Source: Sulfurospirillum sp. UCH001 (lineage in GTDB: Bacteria; Campylobacterota; Campylobacteria; Campylobacterales; Sulfurospirillaceae). Taken from it: a stretch of 64,000 bases of DNA. The DNA is taken from assembly GCF_001548035.1 (NCBI RefSeq), contig NZ_AP014723.1:1116001-1180000 (forward strand). Reading direction: 5' to 3'. Of the stretch, positions 17,091-27,453 are shown piece by piece. Below the pieces are notes generated by a model. That model saw nothing but the letters and a program-made list of their open reading frames with translations, was not told where the DNA came from and did no database searches. The translations under genes were made by a program, and so were the position numbers. Each line of letters opens with the position of its first letter. The first letter of the stretch is position 1.

Positions 17091-18236
17091 TTAACGTACG
17101 CAGTTACGCCCTGCCGCTTTTGCCTCATAGAGCTTTTCATCCGCTTGGATGTAAAGCTCATCAAATCGCTTAATCTCTATACCACTCATCGCATACCCAA
17201 TGCTTACTGTAAAACTGAGTGTTTTACCATTGGGGAGTGTAACAGGAAATGCGCTGAGTTCTTTGCATAGTTCTTCTAGTTTTACTTTTGCTTGTTCTTT
17301 TGTAATATGTAAAAGTAAAAAGGCAAACTCTTCACCACCCAAACGCCCTACAATGTCAGTTCCTCGCAAACTCTGCTTAAAGTAGTCAGCAATCGCTTGA
17401 AGAACAGCATCTCCTGCTGGGTGTCCAAATGTGTCGTTAATATGTTTAAAATGGTCAATGTCAAGAACAGCCAAACACAAAGATTTGCCATAGCGTAAAG
17501 AACGTTGAAGCTCTTTTTCTGCTTCGTTTAAAAAATGTCCTCGATTATAGAGTTTAGTAAGAGGATCTGTTTGTGCGAGGTATTGTAACTCACATTCTAG
17601 TACTTTTCGTCTGTCTATCTCTTCTTTGAGAAGGATTTGCTCAAAACAGAGCGCTTCATGTGTTTGTGTTGATTCTTCTTCGAAACGAGAACGATGGTAC
17701 TCAATCCAAATGCTAATCATGGTTACAATCATATAAGAGATACAAAAGCGTACTTGAAAGGGCGTATGATAGAGTGCATGGATTTTAGGAACAAAGAGAA
17801 AAAGTCCAATAATCATCAGTAAAAATAAACAACTCCATATAAAACCTATACGGTTTCCCAGTAAAAAGATAATGCCTATTGGATAGCAATACGCCCATAA
17901 AATACGTGATTGCTCTGTATCTGCATATATAATATAAACCAATAAAGAAAGAAGAATAAAATTAGCGATATGATAGAGAGGATAGATTTTATCTATTTTG
18001 GGAATTAAAAGAAGTGTGCCCAATAAATAAAATGAGAAAAATGTAATAGCACCAGCAATGACGAATTCGTGGTTGTAACTATTATAAATACAAAGTCCCA
18101 TTGAAAGCGGTAAAATCATGATTGCAGCCCACACGTAATGGTTAAGCCTTGCAAGTTCGTCTTTATTTTTTGAGGGAGACTGCGCAACAACAAGATCTAC
18201 AATATACTGAAGTTTTGTGAGGAGGGCTGTCATCAA
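17091..18236 (-). CDS. Membrane-bound diguanylate cyclase (GGDEF)
   Basis: A 381-residue protein with about six transmembrane helices in the first 200 residues, a short coiled coil, and a GGDEF domain whose signature is GRLGGEEFAF near residue 298. The substrate-binding segment DHFKHINDTFGHPAGD is intact, so it probably makes c-di-GMP. There is an RxxD-like KQSLRGTD just before the signature, compatible with product inhibition. It stands alone. Confidence 0.92.
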   Translation of the reverse strand: MMTALLTKLQYIVDLVVAQSPSKNKDELARLNHYVWAAIMILPLSMGLCIYNSYNHEFVIAGAITFFSFYLLGTLLLIPKIDKIYPLYHIANFILLSLLVYIIYADTEQSRILWAYCYPIGIIFLLGNRIGFIWSCLFLLMIIGLFLFVPKIHALYHTPFQVRFCISYMIVTMISIWIEYHRSRFEEESTQTHEALCFEQILLKEEIDRRKVLECELQYLAQTDPLTKLYNRGHFLNEAEKELQRSLRYGKSLCLAVLDIDHFKHINDTFGHPAGDAVLQAIADYFKQSLRGTDIVGRLGGEEFAFLLLHITKEQAKVKLEELCKELSAFPVTLPNGKTLSFTVSIGYAMSGIEIKRFDELYIQADEKLYEAKAAGRNCVR

Positions 18237-18304
18237 TCTTCTTTGTGATAAAGTATTACAATTATAGATAATTTAAGCTTGTTTATCTTTAAAATAGCTA
18301 TTGA

Positions 18305-19693
18305 TTATTCATCAAGTGTTTTTAGCCAGATCTTTTTTAAAAGTTTGATGGCATCAATTATTTCACGTTCTTGCAAGCCTCCAAAACCCATTCTAAGAGC
18401 TTCCCATGCCTCACCATAGTCATCGCTTCCTAGATAAATTTTCACACCTTCTTTAAGGGCATTTGCTCTTAATTTTTGAAGATTAATGTCGATGGTTGGT
18501 CGTATGATAATGGCAAGTCCCCCGCCTTCGCTGATGATCTCTATCATGTCTTTAAATACAGTTTTGAGAGTCTCTTTCATAAGGTCATGTTTTTTACGAT
18601 TGAGTGTACGAATTTTACGTAAATGACGTTCCCAATGTCCCTCTTTCATGAAAAGTTCTAATGTTTTTTGTGTGGAAAGAGATACACAGCATCTCAGATG
18701 ATGCGTTTGACAGATGGTCTTATATCGCTCTATAGAACGATGAGGTAGCACAAGATAACTGACGCGAAGAGCAGGGGCGAGAGATTTGGAAAATGTTCCG
18801 ATGTAGATGACACGGTCATCATTGTCAAGTCCTTGAAGAGAAGGGATGGGACGATTTTGGTACCTGAGCTCACTGTCATAATCATCTTCAATAATCATGC
18901 CACCAGTGCGCTTTGCCCAATTGAGAAGTTTGATGCGGTTGGCAATGGGCATAGTCACTCCCGTTGGATACTGATGGGATGGCGTAATATATACCAACTT
19001 TGCATCGGTTGCCTCAAGCTTATCGATCTCTAGTCCATTGTGATTGACATCAATAGGTAACAACGCATAACCATAATCGCCAAAAATTTTACCTGCAACA
19101 GGATAACCAGGATACTCGATGGCAATTTCATGGAGCTCTTTTACAAAAAGTGTGGCGATGAGGTTCATAGAGTCAGTAAAACCTCCGCATACCACAATTT
19201 GCGAAGCATCACACACTACGCCACGTGATTTGATAAGGTACTTCGCGATTTCATCTCGTAGTCCTTGTTCTCCTTGTCTATCGCCATATGCGCCAAAATC
19301 GAGTTGTGCTTCCATCGCTTTGATGAAAAGACGTTTCCAGAGTTTTAAGGGGAATGCATCATTGGTTAATCGTGCAGGAAAAAAATCATAGCGTAGTGTT
19401 GATTTTGTCTCATCGTGTGCTTTTTGCATAATGGTAGAATCATGATGGGATTCTAAAAGCGTGTCGGCAACAAAGTAACCACTTTTAGGAATACTCTCGA
19501 TGTAACCTTCCGCATAAAGCTGTTTATAGGCTAATTCAACAGTGTTTTTACTGATTTTATACTCTAGTGCAATTTTACGAACAGAAGGGAGTTTTGCACC
19601 AGCTTTTAAATGATGTGTGATCTCTTTTTTGATGGCATTATAAAGCTGTATGTAAAGAGGCTCATTTATATCTTTATCTAAAACATACATCAA
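18305..19693 (-). CDS. MocR/PdxR-type regulator (GntR winged helix + aminotransferase domain)
   Basis: A 462-residue chimeric regulator. Residues 1-75 form a GntR winged helix (LRKIALEYKISKNTVELAYKQL-like segment), and about 100-455 form an aminotransferase class I fold that binds pyridoxal phosphate; the Schiff-base lysine is in GTFSKSLAPALR. MocR proteins often control PLP synthesis or amino-acid genes. It is divergent from two flavin split-barrel genes of the pyridoxamine-phosphate-oxidase superfamily, its likely targets. Confidence 0.9.
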   Translation of the reverse strand: MMYVLDKDINEPLYIQLYNAIKKEITHHLKAGAKLPSVRKIALEYKISKNTVELAYKQLYAEGYIESIPKSGYFVADTLLESHHDSTIMQKAHDETKSTLRYDFFPARLTNDAFPLKLWKRLFIKAMEAQLDFGAYGDRQGEQGLRDEIAKYLIKSRGVVCDASQIVVCGGFTDSMNLIATLFVKELHEIAIEYPGYPVAGKIFGDYGYALLPIDVNHNGLEIDKLEATDAKLVYITPSHQYPTGVTMPIANRIKLLNWAKRTGGMIIEDDYDSELRYQNRPIPSLQGLDNDDRVIYIGTFSKSLAPALRVSYLVLPHRSIERYKTICQTHHLRCCVSLSTQKTLELFMKEGHWERHLRKIRTLNRKKHDLMKETLKTVFKDMIEIISEGGGLAIIIRPTIDINLQKLRANALKEGVKIYLGSDDYGEAWEALRMGFGGLQEREIIDAIKLLKKIWLKTLDE

Positions 19694-19792
19694 CTGTCCC
19701 CTAAAATATTTTATAAACTGGCTCTTGTAAAGAGTACAGATTGCGAATATAATACCACACTTATGATTTAAAATAATAGGATGGAGTAGAAA

Positions 19793-20161
19793 ATGATCTC
19801 AGAAACACTCAAACGTGTCATGCAAAAAGAAGGCGTTGTTGCCATCGTCGCTCAAGGGAAAGAGTTCCCTCATGTTGTCAATACATGGCACTCGTACGTA
19901 AAAGTAGGTAATGACAGTTTTATCGTTCCTGTGGGTGGAATGCAAGGTATGGAAGAAGCGTTACACCATGATGACAGAGTTTTAGTAACCGTTGGTAGTA
20001 AAGAAGTAGAAGGCTTGCATGGTATGGGAACAGGGTTTTTACTGAGCGGTCATGCCAAAATGGTCTTCGATGGTGATGCGTATGATGTTGCGAAAGAGAG
20101 TTACCCTTGGGCACGGGCTATCATGAAGATTACAATTTTGAGTGCTACGCAAACTGTATAG
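19793..20161 (+). CDS. Pyridoxamine 5'-phosphate oxidase-like flavin-binding protein
   Basis: A 122-residue FMN-binding split-barrel protein. The first strands (GVVAIVAQGKEFPHVVNTW) and the later VLVTVGSKEVEGLHGMGTGFLLSGHA match the small PNPOx-like family. True PdxH is about 210 residues, so this is not a full pyridoxamine phosphate oxidase. It starts 99 bases from the MocR gene on the other strand. Confidence 0.75.
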   Translation: MISETLKRVMQKEGVVAIVAQGKEFPHVVNTWHSYVKVGNDSFIVPVGGMQGMEEALHHDDRVLVTVGSKEVEGLHGMGTGFLLSGHAKMVFDGDAYDVAKESYPWARAIMKITILSATQTV

Positions 20162-20169
20162 GTAAAACG

Positions 20170-20778
20170 ATGAGAAGAGCAGAATTTGAAATCAATGACA
20201 AAGCCCTTGTAGAAGAGTTATTTGTGACATGCGAACATGGAACGCTGTGTCTTGTTGATGAAGATGAACCTTACGCTGTTCCGCTGAATTTTGTTTGGCA
20301 TGATGAAACGATCTGCTTTCATGGTTCAAAAGAAGGGCGTAAAATGGAGGTAATCGCTAAAAATCCAAAAGCGAGTTTTAGTGTCGTCAAACCACTCTCT
20401 GTGTTGCCATCGTATTTTAGCAACACACGCTCCGCTTGTCCTGCCTCACAACTTTATATGTCTGTGCATGTTATAGGGCGTATTGAAATCGTAAATGATG
20501 TGGCTAAAAAAGCAGACGTACTGAATGCCCTCATGCAAAAACTACAACCAGAAGGTGGGTATGAGCCTCTTGAAGCATCCCATCCTATGTATAAAAAAGC
20601 CTTAGAGAACATAGGCATATGTAGGCTTCATCCAACATCACTCTCGTGTAAGCTCAAAGCAGGACAGAATCTCAATGAAGAACGTAAAGCTTTATTGATT
20701 GAAAAATTGAGTGAGAGAGGAACTCCACTGGATCTTTTAAGTGTAAGATGGATTCAACAAATGAGTAAAAGCGTCTAA
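20170..20778 (+). CDS. Pyridoxamine 5'-phosphate oxidase family protein (NimA-like)
   Basis: A 202-residue split-barrel flavoprotein similar to the 5-nitroimidazole-reductase-like branch of the family: RRAEFEINDKALVEELF at the start, GTLCLVDEDEPYAVPLNFVW, then CFHGSKEGRKMEVI. The open frame reaches back to 20107 inside the previous gene, but the ATG at 20170 is the family-like start. It follows the previous gene by 8 bases and is probably controlled with it by the MocR regulator. Substrate is unknown. Confidence 0.82.
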   Translation: MRRAEFEINDKALVEELFVTCEHGTLCLVDEDEPYAVPLNFVWHDETICFHGSKEGRKMEVIAKNPKASFSVVKPLSVLPSYFSNTRSACPASQLYMSVHVIGRIEIVNDVAKKADVLNALMQKLQPEGGYEPLEASHPMYKKALENIGICRLHPTSLSCKLKAGQNLNEERKALLIEKLSERGTPLDLLSVRWIQQMSKSV

Positions 20779-20789
20779 AGAGAGAGAAA

Positions 20790-20813
20790 AAAGAGGCTTA
20801 AAAAAGCCTCTTT
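20790..20813 (+). terminator. Bidirectional intrinsic terminator
   Basis: AAAGAGGCTT / AAGCCTCTTT stem with a short A-rich loop, between two convergent genes, with A-run and T-run on the two sides. Confidence 0.8.
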
Positions 20814-20819
20814 GAAGAT

Positions 20820-21674
20820 TTAAGCATTTGCCTCTTTTAGGGCTGCTTCAACATACATTTCACGAAGTTTCTTCACCATAGGACCAGGTTTTCCACTACC
20901 GATAGGTTTGCCATCAATCTCGATGATAGGTAAAACAAAAATAGTCGCACTTGCCATAAACGCTTCGTCTGCATTTAACGCTTCTTCGATCGTAAATAAA
21001 CGCTCTTCAACTTTGATGTTATTTTCTTTTGTGTATTCCATGAGAAGTTTTCTACGGATACTTGGTAAGATAGCATTTGAAAGAGGGCGAGTAATGATGA
21101 CACCATCTTTAACGATAAACGCTGCTGAAGATGTTCCTTCTGTGACAAAACCATCTTCAACCATCCAGCCTTCATATGCACCTTTTTGGTGTACTTCCTC
21201 TTTCGCTAAAACTTGACCAAGTAAAGAGATAGACTTGATGTCTCTACGTTTCCATCGAATGTCTGCACAACTGACAACTTTTACACCTTTTTCTGCAAGA
21301 GGATTTTTGATGATCTCTTTTTTAAAGGTAAATGCCATAAATGTGGTTGGTGTATTTTCAGGGAAGTAGAATTCACGTGGTGCAACACCGCGTGTGACTT
21401 GCATATAAATGCCGCCTTCGACAACCTCATTTTTAGCGATCAATGTATCTAAGATCGTTTCAATCTCAGCTTTACAATAAGGTGCTTTAAGACTGATCTT
21501 GCTTAGGCTTGCATTGAAACGCTCATAAAAAGGCTCTTTATCAATTACTTTTCCATTAATAACAGGTACAACTTCGTAGATGCCATCACCAAAAAGATAA
21601 CCACGATCGAAAATCGATACTTTGGCATCTTCCTCTTTACAAAAATCTCCATTTAAAAAAACAATACTGCTCAT
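20820..21674 (-). CDS. D-amino-acid transaminase / BCAT-type class IV aminotransferase
   Basis: A 284-residue fold-type IV PLP enzyme. The N-terminus IVFLNGDFCKEEDAKVSIFD followed by RGYLFGDGIYEVVPV is typical of D-amino-acid transaminases. The catalytic lysine should be that in IRWKRRDIKSISLLGQVLAKEE (the KSISLL segment), and the EGTSSAAFIVKDG segment binds the cofactor phosphate. The frame extends to 21728, but the ATG at 21674, preceded by GGAGCC, fits the family. Whether the substrate is D-Ala/D-Glu or a branched-chain amino acid cannot be settled by eye. Confidence 0.85.
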   Translation of the reverse strand: MSSIVFLNGDFCKEEDAKVSIFDRGYLFGDGIYEVVPVINGKVIDKEPFYERFNASLSKISLKAPYCKAEIETILDTLIAKNEVVEGGIYMQVTRGVAPREFYFPENTPTTFMAFTFKKEIIKNPLAEKGVKVVSCADIRWKRRDIKSISLLGQVLAKEEVHQKGAYEGWMVEDGFVTEGTSSAAFIVKDGVIITRPLSNAILPSIRRKLLMEYTKENNIKVEERLFTIEEALNADEAFMASATIFVLPIIEIDGKPIGSGKPGPMVKKLREMYVEAALKEANA

Positions 21675-21797
21675 TACTGGCTCCAAAAAAAATAGTAATG
21701 AAATTGTACCACAAGGTTTCTTAGGCATCTGTGCAATAAGTAGGCAGAAGTTTTTCTTATTTTCATTTGCGTGATGTTTTTAATGTATAATAATTCC

Positions 21798-22820
21798 ATG
21801 AAAAAAACATATGTTCATCACAATGCAAATGATGCTGATTTTACATTAAATAATATTCTGGATATTTCAAATCAAGGCTTTTGGGATTGGAATGTCGCAA
21901 CAGGGCATGTTTATCGTAGTATTGGTTGGTTTCATATGTTGGGGTATGACTATGATTCATGCAAAAATGATGTTTTTACATGGGAAGATATCATTCATGA
22001 AGATGACTATCCTCATGTTATGGCTCATTTTGAAGCATATGTTACGGGTAAAAGTGACGTGTACCAAATAATGTATCGATGCCGAAAATGCGATGGTTCG
22101 TATTTGTGGATTGAAGATAGCGGAAAAATTGTGCAAAGAAAAGAGGATGGTAGTGCCCTTCGAATGATTGGTGCGCATACAAACATCCATGAAGCTAAAC
22201 TTTTAAGAGATAGTTTGATTGAAAAAAATAAACTTTTAGCCAATGATAATGCTCAACTTGAAATACTCGTTAAAGAGCGAACAAAAGAGCTCAATCAAAT
22301 CAATGAACAACTCAATTTACAGATAGAAGAAGCTCATTACAATGCCTCTCATGATGTTCTAACGACTTTATTGAATAGACGCGAATTTGAACGAATACTG
22401 GATAAAGAGATAGATCGGGCTAGGCGGTATATGTACCCGCTGAGTATCGTTTTAATGGATATTGATAACTTTAAAATGATTAATGATCAATATGGTCACA
22501 AAAAAGGTGATCAAGCATTGATGGATATTAGCGCTTTTGTAAAAAGTATGATTCGAAGTAGCGATGTGTTGGCAAGATGGGGTGGCGAAGAGTTTATGAT
22601 GATTTTACCCGAAAGTAATCTTACAACAACCGTAGAAAAAGTAGAATCGATTCGAAAAGCGATTGCTCAAAATCTCTTTGCCGAAAATTTAAACATGACA
22701 TGTAGTTTTGGAGTGACCACTTATCACAATGAAGATACTAAAGATAGCATCTTTTTACGATGTGATCAATTGCTCTATATGGCGAAAAACGCAAATAAAA
22801 ATAACATACAATTTCAATAA
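21798..22820 (+). CDS. PAS-GGDEF diguanylate cyclase
   Basis: A soluble 340-residue protein. A PAS_3-type fold covers about residues 15-130 (ISNQGFWDWNVATG, then HEDDYPHVMAHF and GSYLWIEDSGKI), a coiled coil spans about 140-190, and the GGDEF domain carries RWGGEEFMMILPES near 262. The ATG at 21798 is chosen; a TATAAT box at 21786-21791 lies just six bases before it, so the mRNA may be leaderless. Upstream in-frame ATGs at 21771 and 21774 would lie before the promoter. Confidence 0.88.
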   Translation: MKKTYVHHNANDADFTLNNILDISNQGFWDWNVATGHVYRSIGWFHMLGYDYDSCKNDVFTWEDIIHEDDYPHVMAHFEAYVTGKSDVYQIMYRCRKCDGSYLWIEDSGKIVQRKEDGSALRMIGAHTNIHEAKLLRDSLIEKNKLLANDNAQLEILVKERTKELNQINEQLNLQIEEAHYNASHDVLTTLLNRREFERILDKEIDRARRYMYPLSIVLMDIDNFKMINDQYGHKKGDQALMDISAFVKSMIRSSDVLARWGGEEFMMILPESNLTTTVEKVESIRKAIAQNLFAENLNMTCSFGVTTYHNEDTKDSIFLRCDQLLYMAKNANKNNIQFQ

Positions 22821-22895
22821 ATCATTTACATATAAAAAGAAAAGAGCTCAGGGTTAAACTTTTCATTTTATACTTCAAATAGCTGTCTTCCTTAG

Positions 22896-23990
<1,095 letters not shown>

Positions 23991-24014
23991 TACACTAGGT
24001 ATAAGGAGTACATC

Positions 24015-24374
24015 ATGTTTATTTGTGGATACCACTTCCCAGCTACTATGGGCAATAAAGTTGAATTTGACAAAGTCATTGAAAAAGTAACAGCAGGTGC
24101 TGGTGACCTCTCAGGGGTTAGTTCTATCACTTTAACCAGTGAAACACGTGAGGGTGTAAAACTTGAAGAGATTTCTGTTCCAAAAGGTTCATTTCTTTTC
24201 ACAGCATTAGTAGATTACTACAAAAACACCGACGTTGAAGGTGATTTCAAAATGATCTATTACACCAACAAATACCAAATCAGTGAGATTTCTAAAGCGG
24301 TTGATAGCGGAACTACAGCAGATATCTGTAAAAAACTCGACGATATGAATCTCTATAGGGTTAAAGTCGCTTAA
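24015..24374 (+). CDS. Unrecognised protein encoded between nifH and nifD
   Basis: A 119-residue soluble protein, start supported by AAGGAG. I do not recognise it. It does not look like PII/NifI (no T-loop or PII signature), like AnfG/VnfG (which lies between D and K of alternative nitrogenases) or like NifT. The sequence mixes strands and helices (VEFDKVIEKVTAGAGDL, then SSITLTSETREG, then LFTALVDYYKNT, and IYYTNKYQISEISKAVDSG). Two cysteines only (residue 4 and one near 104). Its place inside nifHDK, 24 bases after nifH and 30 before nifD, means it is made together with nitrogenase. Confidence 0.85.
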   Translation: MFICGYHFPATMGNKVEFDKVIEKVTAGAGDLSGVSSITLTSETREGVKLEEISVPKGSFLFTALVDYYKNTDVEGDFKMIYYTNKYQISEISKAVDSGTTADICKKLDDMNLYRVKVA

Positions 24375-24404
24375 GTAGCGTCTAAAAACATTAAGGAAAG
24401 AGCC

Positions 24405-25859
24405 ATGACAGCAGAAACATTGTTAAGCCAGCAACAAGCCGCAATCGCGGAAGTGCTTGAAGCTTATCCTGAAAAAGCAAAAAAAACAAGAGCTAAACAC
24501 CTCGGCGTTGACGCGCCTGATGGTATTAAAGGTGCATGCGATAGCACAAAAAGCAACAAACAAACCGTTCCAGGCGTCATGTCTCAGCGTGGCTGTGCGT
24601 ATGCAGGAAGTAAAGGTGTTGTTTGGGGACCTATCAAAGATATGATCCATATCAGCCACGGTCCTATCGGTTGTGGACAGTACTCACGTGCAGGTAGAAG
24701 AAACTACTATATCGGAACAACAGGTGTTGACACCTTTGTTACGATGAACTTTTCAACCGATTACCAAGAGAAAGACATCGTTTTCGGTGGCGATAAAAAA
24801 CTCAAAGCTGCGATGGCAGAGATTGATGAGCTTTTCCCACTGAACAACGGTATCTCTATTCAAAGTGAGTGTCCTATCGGTTTGATTGGTGATGATATTC
24901 AAGCGGTAGCAAAAGCGTATAAAAAAGAGTCTGGTAAACCAACCGTTGCGGTTTCATGTGAAGGTTTCCGTGGTGTTTCTCAGAGTCTTGGTCACCACAT
25001 CGCAAACGATATGCTTCGTGATGAGGTCCTTCCAGACAACTCTTATAAAAAAGATTTTGTAAGCACTCCGTATGATGTTGCCATCGTAGGCGACTATAAC
25101 ATCGGAGGGGACGCTTGGAGTTCACGTATCTTACTTGAAGAGATGGGTCTTAGAGTTATCGCTCAATGGAGTGGTGACGCTACCTATAAAGAGATGACGA
25201 TTGCTCCAAAAGCAAAAATCAACCTTCTTCACTGCTACAGAAGTATGAACTATGTTGTTCGTCATATGGAGCAAGAGTTTGGTGTGCCTTGGATGGAATA
25301 TAACTTCTTTGGACCAAGCAAAACAACGGAGAGCTTACGCAAAATTGCCGCTTTCTTTGATGAGAGCATTCAAGCGAAAACTGAAGAAGTTATCGCAAAA
25401 TATACCAAAATGACTGACGCTGTCATCGCGAAATACCGTCCAAAACTAGAAGGTAAAAAAGTGATGCTTTATGTGGGTGGTTTACGTCCTCGCCACGTTA
25501 TCGGCGCGTATGAAGACCTTGGTATGGAAGTAATCGGTACAGGTTATGAGTTTGCACACGGTGATGACTATAAGCGTACTAAAGAAGAGTTGGCTCGTAC
25601 AACGCTTATCTACGATGACGTTAATGAGTACGAATTAGAGCACTTTGTTAAAAAACTCAAACCAGACCTCGTTGCAAGTGGTGTTAAAGAGAAGTATGTC
25701 TTCCAAAAAATGGGCTTACCATTTAGACAAATGCACTCTTGGGATTACAGTGGTCCGTACCACGGATACGACGCATTCGCGATTTTCGCAAAAGACATGG
25801 ATTTAGCGATGAACTCTCCAGTATGGGCTCACACTAAAGCACCATGGGACGCAAACTAA
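24405..25859 (+). CDS. nifD: Nitrogenase MoFe protein alpha chain
   Basis: A 484-residue alpha subunit of Mo nitrogenase. P-cluster cysteines are in [20 protein letters not shown] and [11 protein letters not shown]; the FeMo-co cysteine is in [10 protein letters not shown] and the FeMo-co histidine in [17 protein letters not shown] near the C-terminus. Length and motifs fit the molybdenum enzyme rather than VnfD/AnfD. It follows the small unknown gene and precedes nifK by 10 bases. Confidence 0.98.
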   Translation: MTAETLLSQQQAAIAEVLEAYPEKAKKTRAKHLGVDAPDGIKGACDSTKSNKQTVPGVMSQRGCAYAGSKGVVWGPIKDMIHISHGPIGCGQYSRAGRRNYYIGTTGVDTFVTMNFSTDYQEKDIVFGGDKKLKAAMAEIDELFPLNNGISIQSECPIGLIGDDIQAVAKAYKKESGKPTVAVSCEGFRGVSQSLGHHIANDMLRDEVLPDNSYKKDFVSTPYDVAIVGDYNIGGDAWSSRILLEEMGLRVIAQWSGDATYKEMTIAPKAKINLLHCYRSMNYVVRHMEQEFGVPWMEYNFFGPSKTTESLRKIAAFFDESIQAKTEEVIAKYTKMTDAVIAKYRPKLEGKKVMLYVGGLRPRHVIGAYEDLGMEVIGTGYEFAHGDDYKRTKEELARTTLIYDDVNEYELEHFVKKLKPDLVASGVKEKYVFQKMGLPFRQMHSWDYSGPYHGYDAFAIFAKDMDLAMNSPVWAHTKAPWDAN

Positions 25860-25869
25860 GGAGGGCATC

Positions 25870-27414
25870 ATGCAAGACGTAGAAAACATTGTCAACGGAC
25901 AAAAACTCTTTTTAAAACCTGAATATCAAGAGGTTTTTAAAAATAAAAAACAATTCGAAGGTCACGCAGGTGCTACCAATCCTGAAAAAGTAAAAGAGAT
26001 TGCTAACTGGATGACTTCATGGGAATACCGTGAAAAGAACCTAGCAAGAGAGCACATTACCATCAACCCAGCTAAAGCGTGTCAACCTTTAGGTGCGGTG
26101 ATGGCAGCGCTTGGCTTTGAAAACACGATGCCATATGTGCATGGAAGTCATGGTTGTGTTGCTTACTTTAGAAGTTACTTCACACGTCACTTTAAAGAGC
26201 CAACTCCTTGTGTATCTGACTCTATGAGTGAGAGTGCTGCGGTATTTGGTGGTCTTTCAAACATGAAAGAGGGTTTACGTAACTGTAAAGCACTTTACAA
26301 ACCTGAGATGATCGCGGTTTCTACGACATGTATGGCAGAAGTTATCGGTGATGACTTAGATGCGTTCGTTAAAGGTGCTCGTGCTGAAGCTGAGGGAGAA
26401 CTCGACAATACTCCAATCCCAGCAGCACACACACCATCATTCAAAGGTAGCCACATCACTGGTTACGATAATATGATGGAAGCGATCTTGAAAACGCTTA
26501 CACCTGAAGAAGATGTAGCTAAAGATGAAGAGCGTATCAACATCATTCCTGGTTTTGAGACATACTTAGGTAGTCTTAAAGAAGTGAAAAAAATGGCAGC
26601 GATGTTTAGCGACAAAATCGTTATGCTTGGTGACCACGAAGAGCAATGGAACACAGGTGCTGGAGAGTACAAACTCTACGCTGGTGGTACTCCAATCGAA
26701 GTGGCAAAAGGCTCAAAAGGCGCTAAAGCGACCATTTCACTTCAAAAGTACAGCACACCAACTACAGGTAAGTACATCAAGAATGAGTGGAAACAAGAGT
26801 ACGTTACATGTAATCCAATTGGTCTTGGTGGAACAGACGCGTTTGTGATGAAACTGAGCGAACTTACAGGCAAAGCAGTACCAGCAGAGCTCAAAAAATT
26901 AAGAGCGCAACTGGTCGATGCGATGCAAGATAGCTACCCGTATATGCACGGTAAAAAGTTTGCTATCTGGGGCGATCCTGACTTCTTACTCGGTGTGGTT
27001 TCATTCCTTGTTGAGATGGGCGCAGTACCGGTTCATGTTGTGTGCCACAATGCACCACGTAAAAACTGGGAAAAAGAGATGCAAGCCATCCTTGATAAAT
27101 GCACCTTTAAAGAGGATTGCCATATTTGGGCGGGAAAAGACCTTTGGGCGCTCAGAAGCCTTCTTTTCACAGAGCCAGTTGATTTTATGATTGGTAACGT
27201 GTATGGAAAAGAGCTTTATAGAGATACGAAGATTCCTTTGATCAGAATTGGCTTCCCAATTTTTGATAGACACCATCTTCACAGATACTCTATCAGCGGA
27301 TACGAAGGTGCGCTCAATCTTTTAACGTGGATTACCAATGCTGTGCTTGACGCGTTGGATGAAGAGACAAAAGATATTGCAAAAACCGATTACTTCTTCG
27401 ATTGTGTAAGGTAA
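25870..27414 (+). CDS. nifK: Nitrogenase MoFe protein beta chain
   Basis: A 514-residue beta subunit. P-cluster ligands are in AKACQPLGA, HGSHGCVAYF and STTCMAEVIGDD. The N-terminal extension typical of NifK (before residue 60) is present. It forms the heterotetramer with NifD. An AAGGAGGGC site precedes the ATG, and a strong palindromic terminator starts at its stop codon. Confidence 0.98.
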   Translation: MQDVENIVNGQKLFLKPEYQEVFKNKKQFEGHAGATNPEKVKEIANWMTSWEYREKNLAREHITINPAKACQPLGAVMAALGFENTMPYVHGSHGCVAYFRSYFTRHFKEPTPCVSDSMSESAAVFGGLSNMKEGLRNCKALYKPEMIAVSTTCMAEVIGDDLDAFVKGARAEAEGELDNTPIPAAHTPSFKGSHITGYDNMMEAILKTLTPEEDVAKDEERINIIPGFETYLGSLKEVKKMAAMFSDKIVMLGDHEEQWNTGAGEYKLYAGGTPIEVAKGSKGAKATISLQKYSTPTTGKYIKNEWKQEYVTCNPIGLGGTDAFVMKLSELTGKAVPAELKKLRAQLVDAMQDSYPYMHGKKFAIWGDPDFLLGVVSFLVEMGAVPVHVVCHNAPRKNWEKEMQAILDKCTFKEDCHIWAGKDLWALRSLLFTEPVDFMIGNVYGKELYRDTKIPLIRIGFPIFDRHHLHRYSISGYEGALNLLTWITNAVLDALDEETKDIAKTDYFFDCVR

Positions 27415-27438
27415 GAAGAGAGCTTAAGCTCTCTTCTT
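27413..27438 (+). terminator. Perfect 26-base palindromic terminator after nifK
   Basis: Two 13-base arms (AAGAAGAGAGCTT and its complement) with no loop bases in sequence, overlapping the nifK stop codon and followed by T-rich sequence. It also serves the converging kinase gene. Confidence 0.85.
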
Positions 27439-27453
27439 TATTGCTTTTATATT

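Noticed and set aside
24015-24374. NifI (PII) or AnfG-type subunit
   Set aside because: No PII T-loop or signature, and AnfG lies between the D and K genes and has a different sequence pattern.
24405-27414. Alternative V- or Fe-only nitrogenase
   Set aside because: NifD has the Mo-type FeMo-co motifs and no G subunit gene lies between D and K.
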